Source: Muribaculum sp. An289
GTDB taxonomy: Bacteria > Bacteroidota > Bacteroidia > Bacteroidales > UBA932
Length of the DNA stretch: 64,000 nt
Assembly: GCF_002159555.1 (NCBI RefSeq)
Contig: NZ_NFIV01000003.1
Coordinates: forward strand, 202,125-266,124
Direction: 5' to 3'
Part shown: in pieces, positions 28,239 through 35,137 of the stretch
Numbering within the stretch: the first letter of the stretch is position 1
Layout: each line of letters begins with the position of its first letter
Translations under genes and position numbers: made by a program
The notes under the pieces: model-generated
Told to the model about the DNA's origin: nothing
The model's input: only the letters and a program-made list of their open reading frames with translations
Database searches by the model: none

Positions 28239-29456
28239 ATGAAAAAATTTCTTTTAGCAACACTGTTGTTATCGTTTTTTTCCGTGGTTGCGTTGTCGGC
28301 TGCGGAAACAGACACGACTAAGGCCGCTGTCGACAAGTATCCGAGCTTCAAAGGGTTTATGACGAACAAGTTCTGGGATAACTGGGAACTTTCAGCAAGC
28401 GTAGGTACTGGTTTTGCCATTTATAGCGGTGGCAATTACGGTACTTTCGGGCAGAAATTCGGATTTTCCGGCGAAATCAGCGCGGCAAAATGGTTCCATC
28501 CGGTTGTAGCTGTAAGGGTCGGCCTCATGGGCGGCCAGTACGGTACGGTGCATCCTGATTTGGGAAAAGTCAATTGGCCATATATTTTCACTCATGTGGA
28601 TGCAATGGTTAACCTGTCCAACTGGATAGGTGGCTACAGGGAAGATCGCGTTTATTACGCTGTTCCTTTTGCTGGAATGGGTCTGTTTGCATCCAATTTT
28701 ACTGATAAGGCGCAGGCTGCAACCCAGACAGGCAACCGTCTGCTCGATTTTGCATTCACGGCCGGTATTATCAACAAGTTCCGTGTGTCCCCGAGCGTGG
28801 ACATAAATCTCGAATTGAAGGGAATCCTCGGAAGGGCCAAGATGAATCCTGTCGTAAGTCCTTCAAGGGGCGCTTTCCTCGGAACGGCCAACATATCGGT
28901 GGGCGTTACCTACCGCTTCGGCAAGAGAGACTTCGTGAGGGGTGCTGCCGGATATTCTCTGGAGGATATCGATGCTTTGAAGCAGGCTGTAAAGGAAGCC
29001 AAGCAGAATGCAAAGGATACCGAAGAGAAGATGAATGCCAAACTTGCTGACTGCCAGGCTAAACAGGCCGCAGCACAGAAACGTGCCGATGATGCGGAGA
29101 AACGTATGGCCGAGCAGAAGGCACAGTATGAGAGAGAGGCTTCGATACCGTCCCAGACAGTATTCTTCGATTACGGAATGGCAGTCCTTTCAAAATCAGA
29201 CAAGATACGCCTTGAGGTGTTCAAGGATCAGGTTCTTGCAGGGCCTAAGGACCATGTATACACTGTTACCGGATATGCCGATTTCAAGACCGGTAAGGAC
29301 AAATACAATGTAAAACTGGCAGAGAAACGTGCCCGCGTGGTTTACAATTACCTTGTAAAACTCGGCGTTCCTGAATCACAGCTTACATATACCGGTACCG
29401 ATGCTGCCGAGCAGCCTAATATCGGCGAAGGCAACCAGTTCGTTACTGTAAAATAA
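28239..29456 (+). CDS. OmpA-family outer-membrane protein
   Basis: A 405-residue outer-membrane protein with signal peptide MKKFLLATLLLSFFSVVALSAAE. Residues 35-240 are a small beta-barrel rich in alternating Gly/aromatic strands (WELSASVGTGFAIYSGGNYG; WFHPVVAVRVGLMGGQYG; ISVGVTYRFGKRDF). Residues 250-305 are an Ala/Lys/Glu coiled coil (KEAKQNAKDTEEKMNAKLAD...). Residues 306-400 form an OmpA-like domain (TVFFDYGMAVLSKSDKIRLEVF, VTGYADFKTGKDKYNVKLAEKRARVVYNYL) that should bind peptidoglycan. The classic NxxLSxxRA motif is here YNVKLAEKRA. Such proteins are abundant envelope anchors in Bacteroidales. A hairpin terminator lies at 29575. Confidence 0.9.
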   Translation: MKKFLLATLLLSFFSVVALSAAETDTTKAAVDKYPSFKGFMTNKFWDNWELSASVGTGFAIYSGGNYGTFGQKFGFSGEISAAKWFHPVVAVRVGLMGGQYGTVHPDLGKVNWPYIFTHVDAMVNLSNWIGGYREDRVYYAVPFAGMGLFASNFTDKAQAATQTGNRLLDFAFTAGIINKFRVSPSVDINLELKGILGRAKMNPVVSPSRGAFLGTANISVGVTYRFGKRDFVRGAAGYSLEDIDALKQAVKEAKQNAKDTEEKMNAKLADCQAKQAAAQKRADDAEKRMAEQKAQYEREASIPSQTVFFDYGMAVLSKSDKIRLEVFKDQVLAGPKDHVYTVTGYADFKTGKDKYNVKLAEKRARVVYNYLVKLGVPESQLTYTGTDAAEQPNIGEGNQFVTVK

Positions 29457-29458
29457 GC

Positions 29459-29518
29459 CTGAAGGCGCGTAACCTGAGGACACGTAACTTGGGAGTGCGT
29501 AGCTTGAAGGCGTAAGGT
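29459..29518 (+). repeat. Four degenerate copies of a 15-bp tandem unit
   Basis: Just after the ompA stop: CCTGAAGGCGCGTAA, CCTGAGGACACGTAA, CTTGGGAGTGCGTAG, CTTGAAGGCGTAAGG. The copies share CYTGRRGRCGCGTAR. Function unknown. Confidence 0.7.
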
Positions 29519-29574
29519 CAGGCCGGATGGTATCAGGTCGCCAACGTACTTCAACTTCAGGAAAGTAAAATGAA

Positions 29575-29610
29575 AAATGGGTCTGACTCAGATATGAGTC
29601 AGGCCCATTT
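29575..29610 (+). terminator. Terminator downstream of ompA
   Basis: A 16-bp stem with one G-U pair, AAATGGGTCTGACTCA / TGAGTCAGGCCCATTT, and a 4-base loop (GATA), then TATTAA. It lies 118 bp after the ompA stop. The stem is symmetrical enough to work on either strand. Confidence 0.8.
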
Positions 29611-29710
29611 TATTAAGGTATTCATTTGAGGGTGCCCATTTGCAAAGTCGGGGTAATTTGAGGCATACATTTACAAATTCGGGTAATGCGGTGCCGCGTG
29701 AGTTAGTTCT

Positions 29711-30190
29711 GGGGGAAAGTGAACCTGTTTGCCGGTCATTTGGTGCACTTTCCCCTCGAAAATATTGATTCTACCGCCATTTTCGCTGTTTTTTCCGGGA
29801 AAGTGAACCGTTTTGCCGCGAATCGGCGGCACTTTCCCCAACTACATTCCAGTACAACGGTCACACATGCTCCCTATCGGTTTAATACGCCGGGAAAGTG
29901 AACCATTTTGTCGCGAATCGGAGGCACTTTCCCCGGCTATATTCCAGTACAATGGCCGCACAGGCTATCCTGTCTGTTTAACGCGCCGGGAAAGTGAACC
30001 ATATTCCTGCAAATTCGCGGCACTTTCCCCCACGGTATGCGCATTGTGGCCTTTTCTTTCTTCGTTTCCACAGGGAACGTGAACCGTTTTGCCGCGAATC
30101 GGAGGCACTTTCCCCCTTAGGTGAAATTTGACAATCGCTTCTACGGCCATTCTGCCTGCATTCCTCGTCCGTCTTATCAGGGAAAGTGAA
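29711..30190 (+). repeat. Cluster of five and a half REP-like 45-bp palindromes
   Basis: Units at 29711-29755, 29796-29839, 29891-29935, 29986-30031 and 30072-30115, and a half unit at 30179-30190. Each has arms GGGAAAGTG and CACTTTCCC around an imperfect core of the form AACCGTTTTGCCGCGAATCG. The DNA between units three and four (CTATATTCCAGTACAATGG...TTTAACGCGCC) is also repeated, giving a period near 95 bp. That linker recurs, exactly inverted, at 40633-40685. The gap 29611-30978 contains these repeats, a ~220-bp repeat, a promoter and a candidate RNA, but no gene I can support. Confidence 0.85.
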
Positions 30191-30412
30191 CGTAGTGGAA
30201 GTCCGGGTGCGGGCAATTTTGTAATAAGTTGAATGTCAATACATTAAAAATTTAAGTGCACATTTCGAAAGTTTTAAACGACCGAAATGTGCAGCAATTT
30301 TACTAATTAACTGACCATCAATGCATTCAAAAATCATCATGCACCGACTGTTCCAAAATTACATGGAAAACTTTCCACGAAGGTGCGGATAAGGTGCGGA
30401 TGAAGAATAGCG
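30185..30412 (+). repeat. Left copy of a ~220-bp direct repeat
   Basis: Matches 40314-40533 in the same orientation along its whole length, with scattered substitutions (for example GTAGTGGAAGT.CGGGTG, TTTACTAAT.AA.TGA, CGACTGTTCCAAAATTACAT, GTGCGGAT.AGGAATAGCG). It contains an 11-bp inverted repeat TGCACATTTCG / CGAAATGTGCA (30257-30267, 30283-30293) with the 15-base core AAAGTTTTAAACGAC. No open frame is conserved between the copies. Confidence 0.85.
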
Positions 30413-30646
30413 TTCCCCAAAGTGCGGATGATGTCAGTGTCCTTTTTAGGGATGTCAACGTTCTTGGGGTGGCGGGCATACGATTTCCGCGATACGCTTC
30501 ATTTTTTTCGAGGAATTTACGAGGGATTTGTCTGTAGCATCTGGTTTTGCAGGGACTCCGAAAATTTTCATGAAAATTTTTATAGACAGTTTTTTTGCTA
30601 AGATTGAAAGATATTTCGAACTTTGTCAATTCAATACCCATGAGTG

Positions 30647-30678
30647 TTGTCCGTGTTTGAAAATATTTTATATCTTTG
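30647..30678 (+). promoter_or_regulatory. Predicted promoter of a candidate structured RNA
   Basis: TTG at 30647-30649, 21 bases, TATCTTTG at 30671-30678 followed by C. It could also serve the lipoprotein operon starting at 30979, with a leader of nearly 300 bases. Confidence 0.6.
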
Positions 30679-30684
30679 CAGTGC

Positions 30685-30894
30685 TGAGCAGTCAGCATAC
30701 ATTTTGATGAAAGTGTTTTTCGAACAGTCCTTGTAAGAAAATGTGGTGTTTTCTGAGTGAGAGGGCAGCGGACAACACTCTTCCTTGTTTAGATGTAAAT
30801 TATCATGGCATGTCTTATGCCATAGGTATATCTTTTCAAGTGTGGGGTATTGGAGCGTTTATTCTCACTAAGGTCTCACCACAACCTTCTTACA
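30685..30894 (+). ncRNA. Candidate structured RNA, long interrupted hairpin (6S-like architecture)
   Basis: The segment after the promoter folds back on itself over about 165 bases: TGTAAGAA (30732-30739) with TTCTTACA (30887-30894), TGTGGTG (30742-30748) with CACCACA (30877-30883), AGTGAGA (30756-30762) with TCTCACT (30863-30869). The middle is a large loop that holds a small hairpin ATGGCAT-GTCTT-ATGCCAT (about 30805-30823). A closing stem, a wide central bubble and a terminal hairpin are the layout of 6S RNA (and of the Bacteroidales-1 type RNA described in this order), but I cannot align it to a covariance model. The alternative is a long structured leader of the downstream lipoprotein operon. 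The pairing and promoter are seen; the class is inferred. Confidence 0.4.
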
Positions 30895-30978
30895 GATAAA
30901 CGAAATTCGGCTCCACACTTTCTTTTATGCACTACTAAGGCAACGCTTTCTTGAAGTCGGGGAAGCTGTGAAAAAATT

Positions 30979-31326
30979 ATGAAATCAAAAATGTTTTTCC
31001 GGATGGCGGCAATGTTTCTGGCACTGCTGGCTCCATTCTTCGTTGTCGGTTGCGATGACAATATCGGTTACGATTTTTTCTCGGCCATACAGGGCGCAGT
31101 GTATGATGCTTCGACGGGAGAAGCCCTTCCAAATGCCGCAGTCGTGCTGAATCCTACGAACCGTACTTTGCAGACGGGGGAGGACGGCACTTTCATTTTC
31201 GAAAATCTCGACCCCGGACAGTATACGCTTTCAGTCCAGAAAGAGGGTTATTATGTAGACCGCAAGGCTGTCACTGCCATCAGCGGAGAGACTGTCCAGA
31301 CGGATGTTTTACTCAGGAAAATATAA
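30979..31326 (+). CDS. Small CarboxypepD-regulatory-like lipoprotein
   Basis: A 115-residue predicted lipoprotein: hydrophobic start MFFRMAAMFLALLAPFFVVGC with lipobox VVGC (the ATG at 30979 adds MKSK). The remainder is one transthyretin-like carboxypeptidase-regulatory domain: AIQGAVYDASTGEALPNAAVVLNP, then DGTFIFENLDPGQYTLSVQKEGY, typical of PF13620/PEGA folds that sit at the base of surface proteins. It is followed after 14 bp by a 1249-residue protein that begins with the same kind of domain, so it may be a stand-alone relative or a broken-off N-terminus. It lies inside the region bracketed by the ~220-bp direct repeats. Confidence 0.75.
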   Translation: MKSKMFFRMAAMFLALLAPFFVVGCDDNIGYDFFSAIQGAVYDASTGEALPNAAVVLNPTNRTLQTGEDGTFIFENLDPGQYTLSVQKEGYYVDRKAVTAISGETVQTDVLLRKI

Positions 31327-31340
31327 TATAAAAGGTATAT

Positions 31341-34300
31341 ATGATGAAGATTTCATTATTCAAGGCAGCCTTGTTGCTGTCGGTTTTCGGGTTTACGGTC
31401 TGCTCCTGCAATGACGATTTGGGGCAGGAACTGACTGGCAGCATCATCGGTACGGTGGCCGATGCAACTACCGGAGAGCCTGTACCGACTGTCAGCGTGT
31501 CGTTGGAGCCGGGAGGCAAATCCGCTGTTACCGGCAGCGACGGCAATTATCTGTTTTCGGAATTGGAGGCCGGAAATTATACTGTTTCAATCAGCAAAAA
31601 AGGGTACAATCCCGACAGCCGGGTCATATCCGTCGAATCTGACAAATCCGCCAACGGTGACTTCCTGATTGAGCGCATCCCTTCGGTAGTTACGGTAGAC
31701 CGCGATACCCTCGATTTCGGTGACGGGTCCGATGTGAATTCCCTGTCTTTCAATATTGTAAATAGCAGTTACGAAGACCTGGAATGGAAAATAGAATACG
31801 ATTGCGACTGGATAAAGGAAATCCGCGATTCGTCCGGAGTATTGGCATACGGCAGAACCCAGTCCATTGTGGTATTCATCGACAGGGAACTGCTTTCGGA
31901 AGGGAAAAATGAAACCGTGGTCGTCGTTCGTTCCTCCAACGGAAGTTCCGACCTGACGGTTCTTGCCACAGGTGCGAAAAGAGAAGAGGTGGTGCTTAAC
32001 ACTTTGTCTGTCGGGGATATTACTTCAAATTCCGCGACATTCTACGGCAGGATAATAAACTCAGGTATGCCGAAATACACTGCCAGAGGATTCGTGTATT
32101 CAACATCTTCAAAGCCTACCGAGGCAACGGCTATAGAAGTGCTGACTTCGCCTGTTACTGTGGATTCGGTGTTTTCATCCAGAGTATCAGACCTTGAATT
32201 AGGCCAGCGTTATTATGTCCGCGCTTTCGCCAAGAGCGACCTAGGCACTTTCTACAGCACTAACGAAGAGTCATTTACTGTGCAGGGGACAGATCCGAAG
32301 GTTACTGTGCTGGATGTAAGCAATGTCAACGTAAGGGAATTGACAGCCACGTTCAATGCAACAGTTGAGGCAGTGGGAGATCCTGAATATACAAGTCGAG
32401 GCTTTGTTTACGATACAACCAGCAGTCCTACTATATATAATAAGGTATTAGTGGCAACAGGGACAGGGGCCGGGACATATAGTGCGGATGTGAAGAATCT
32501 TGAATTTGATAAGGTCTATTATGTGCGTGCTTATGTTGAAAGTGAGGTGGGTATCTTTTACAGTGACAAGGAGGTTGTTTTCAATACAGAAGGGGAAGAT
32601 CCTGTGGTGTCGGTACAGGAGGTAAGCGGTATCAGCGTTGCTCAGCATACGGCTGTTTTCAATGGGACTGTTGAGAATGCAGGATATCCGGAATATGCAG
32701 AGAAAGGATTTGTATACGGGACATTGCCAAATCCGGATATGTCAGATAAGTGTATTAAAGTTTCTGGTACAGGAATCGGCTCTTTTAGTGCAAGTGCGGA
32801 TGAATTGAATGATGATGTGATATACTATGTGCGGTCTTATGTTAAGACAGTAAATGGAAAGGTGATATATAGCTCAGAGGAGGTTTCATTTATGTTGTCC
32901 GCAGTGTTACCGGTTCTTACTGCAGGGACTGTTACTGATATCAGTGTGGCGACGATGTCGGCTGTTCTGAATGGAACCGTATCAGAGATAGGAGATCCGC
33001 CGTATACTGAAAAAGGATTTGTGTATGGTCTTATGCCTAATCCGACGGTCAGTGACAATGTGCAGCCGGTAGCCGGCACTGGAAAAGGTGATTTCAGCAC
33101 TCGGGTTTCAGGTGTAGAATCTTCAAAGGAATATTATGTCCGCGCTTATGCAAAGGTTGGTACATTGGTGATATACAGCAACAATCAGGTATCTTTCATA
33201 ATTGAGACAGTAGCACCGGAGGTTTCGGTACAGCCAGTTGGCAGTATTAACCTGACATCCAGAACTGCTGTACTCAACGGTGCTGTACTTAATGTAGGAA
33301 ATCCTCCTTACACAGAGAAAGGTTTTGTATATAGTTTGACAAATAATCCCACATTGGAAGATGCGAAAATAGCTGTGCCAGGTAGTGGCTTAGGCCCTTA
33401 TAGTGCAGTGGTGGAGGATTTGCAGTTAGATGTGACTTATTATGTAAGAGCCTATGCCATAAGTAACGGAGAAGTGGTGTATAGTCCTGAATCCGTGCAA
33501 CTTTCAACTAAATCATCACTGCCAGAATTGACTGTCCAGAATGTGACAAATATCAACATATCAGAAGGGACTGCAATTTTTAACGGGACGATTACCAATG
33601 TGGGAAGTCCGGAGTATTATGAAAGAGGATTTGTGTTTGGGCAGATATCTAATCCTACGTTGAATGATAATGTGATAATCTCAGAAGGAGATGGACTCGG
33701 GGCTTACAGGTCTGAGGCAAAAGGCCTGGAGATGAATGCTCAATATTATGTACGTGCTTATGCGGTAAGCAATGCCGGAACTGCTTATAGCAGCAACGAG
33801 GTCATATTCACTACAGAACCGGGATTGCCGTCTGTTTCAGTCCAGACAGTAAGCAATATCAATATTGCGAACAGAACGGCAATATTCAACGGAACAGTGG
33901 ACAATGTCGGGAATCCGGCATATAGTGAGAAAGGATTTGTATACGGAGTGAAAGAGAATCCGACAATATACGACAATAAAGTCACAGTAGAGGGATCCGG
34001 CAGTGGTCTTTTCAGTATACAGGTCTCAGGTTTTGTTTTAGATCAGAAGTATTATGTCAGGTCATACGCTATTAATGAAGGAGGAGTTGCCTACAGCAGT
34101 ACCAACACTTCGTTTATTATATCCATAATACCAGCCGAGATATCTGTATTGCCTGTTATAGGTATGGATTATACAGATAGAACTGCTGTCCTGAGAGGTT
34201 CCGTGCAGTCTGTTGGTAATCCGCCATATATAGAAAAAGGATTTGTATACGGGACTTCCAGCGAAAGTCCTGAGTTATGTGAGAATAGAGTACAAATCAG

Positions 34301-35090
34301 TGGTACCGGTATCGGAAATTTCAATGCCAAGGTTCAATCACTGTTTCAGAATACTCCATATTATGTGTGGGTTTATGCTATTAATGATGGTCAGATTGTT
34401 TATAGTGATAATTGTGAGTCGTTTAAATTGTTACCTGTTTTGCCCAAGTTAAAAACATTTGATGCCATAAATGTGGATATGTCTAATGGCAAAGCGACAT
34501 TGTCTGGCATGATAACAAATATTAATGAGGCTGATTGTACGGAAAAAGGATTTGTATATAATTCCGTCGGAAATCCAACCATAAATGATGTGAAGATTGT
34601 TGTTAAAGAAGATGTCAATGGTCTGTTTAATACTGATGTTTTCGATCTGCCTGTTTCTAAGAATTGTTATATTAGGACTTATGCTATTAATGACGATGGA
34701 GTTGCTTACGGCAATCAAGTAACAATTAGCCCTGATATCATTATACTTCAGAATGCTGGTATAGCAGTCCAGAGCCAGGATGCCGGGATTGGAACATACG
34801 ATTCAATAGAAGTATCCTGTGAGGCATCCGATTTGGGTAACTACAATGACTGGAGATTGCCGGAAATAAGTGAACTGCGGATACTCTATATACGAAAGGA
34901 TGAAATTGGCGGTTTTATAACAGATCCTGAAAGCAGCGGACATGTTTATTGGTCATCGTCAATTTCTGATAGTTATTCGAAACATTTGTCCATTGATTTC
35001 TCTGACGGCACAGAAGGTTATGGCCTTGAGGCCTACAGCAAATTCAGTGGACGTGCTGTGCGAACATTGAGTTTGCCTCCTGAATTGTAA
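31341..35090 (+). CDS. Giant surface lipoprotein with nine FN3-like repeats and Lcl-type C-terminus
   Basis: A 1249-residue predicted lipoprotein (signal ALLLSVFGFTVCSC). Order: carboxypeptidase-regulatory domain (residues 30-110; GSIIGTVADATTGEPVPTV), a beta-domain with TVDRDTLDFGDGSD and VVVVRSSNGSSDLTV (110-210), nine tandem FN3-like repeats of about 98 residues from 215 to 1120, then a DUF1566/Lcl_C-like domain (NYNDWRLPEISELRILY; VYWSSSISDSYSKHLSIDFSDG; GRAVRTL). Each repeat has the form TAVFNGTV...GNP.YTEKGFVYG....PT......V.GTG.G.FS......L.....YYVRAYA....G. The DNA from about 32.4 to 34.8 kb is clearly more AT-rich than flanking genes, suggesting that repeats three to nine have a different origin. 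The N-terminal 116 bp (31401-31516) are 94% identical to the next gene. Probable adhesin. Confidence 0.82.
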   Translation: MMKISLFKAALLLSVFGFTVCSCNDDLGQELTGSIIGTVADATTGEPVPTVSVSLEPGGKSAVTGSDGNYLFSELEAGNYTVSISKKGYNPDSRVISVESDKSANGDFLIERIPSVVTVDRDTLDFGDGSDVNSLSFNIVNSSYEDLEWKIEYDCDWIKEIRDSSGVLAYGRTQSIVVFIDRELLSEGKNETVVVVRSSNGSSDLTVLATGAKREEVVLNTLSVGDITSNSATFYGRIINSGMPKYTARGFVYSTSSKPTEATAIEVLTSPVTVDSVFSSRVSDLELGQRYYVRAFAKSDLGTFYSTNEESFTVQGTDPKVTVLDVSNVNVRELTATFNATVEAVGDPEYTSRGFVYDTTSSPTIYNKVLVATGTGAGTYSADVKNLEFDKVYYVRAYVESEVGIFYSDKEVVFNTEGEDPVVSVQEVSGISVAQHTAVFNGTVENAGYPEYAEKGFVYGTLPNPDMSDKCIKVSGTGIGSFSASADELNDDVIYYVRSYVKTVNGKVIYSSEEVSFMLSAVLPVLTAGTVTDISVATMSAVLNGTVSEIGDPPYTEKGFVYGLMPNPTVSDNVQPVAGTGKGDFSTRVSGVESSKEYYVRAYAKVGTLVIYSNNQVSFIIETVAPEVSVQPVGSINLTSRTAVLNGAVLNVGNPPYTEKGFVYSLTNNPTLEDAKIAVPGSGLGPYSAVVEDLQLDVTYYVRAYAISNGEVVYSPESVQLSTKSSLPELTVQNVTNINISEGTAIFNGTITNVGSPEYYERGFVFGQISNPTLNDNVIISEGDGLGAYRSEAKGLEMNAQYYVRAYAVSNAGTAYSSNEVIFTTEPGLPSVSVQTVSNINIANRTAIFNGTVDNVGNPAYSEKGFVYGVKENPTIYDNKVTVEGSGSGLFSIQVSGFVLDQKYYVRSYAINEGGVAYSSTNTSFIISIIPAEISVLPVIGMDYTDRTAVLRGSVQSVGNPPYIEKGFVYGTSSESPELCENRVQISGTGIGNFNAKVQSLFQNTPYYVWVYAINDGQIVYSDNCESFKLLPVLPKLKTFDAINVDMSNGKATLSGMITNINEADCTEKGFVYNSVGNPTINDVKIVVKEDVNGLFNTDVFDLPVSKNCYIRTYAINDDGVAYGNQVTISPDIIILQNAGIAVQSQDAGIGTYDSIEVSCEASDLGNYNDWRLPEISELRILYIRKDEIGGFITDPESSGHVYWSSSISDSYSKHLSIDFSDGTEGYGLEAYSKFSGRAVRTLSLPPEL

Positions 35091-35137
35091 AATCGTGCAA
35101 CATCCTTCTACGTAAGATATAATAAGATATATACGCT

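Noticed and set aside
29711..30115. Palindromic units at regular spacing looked like a CRISPR array.
   Set aside because: The spacers between units are themselves repeats, the units vary in core, and the same linker occurs inverted at another place. This is a REP-like array.
30327..30698. Open frame of 123 codons on the minus strand covering the right end of the ~220-bp repeat.
   Set aside because: Its end lies in a repeat that has no matching frame in the other copy, and its start lies on the candidate RNA promoter. No domain recognised.
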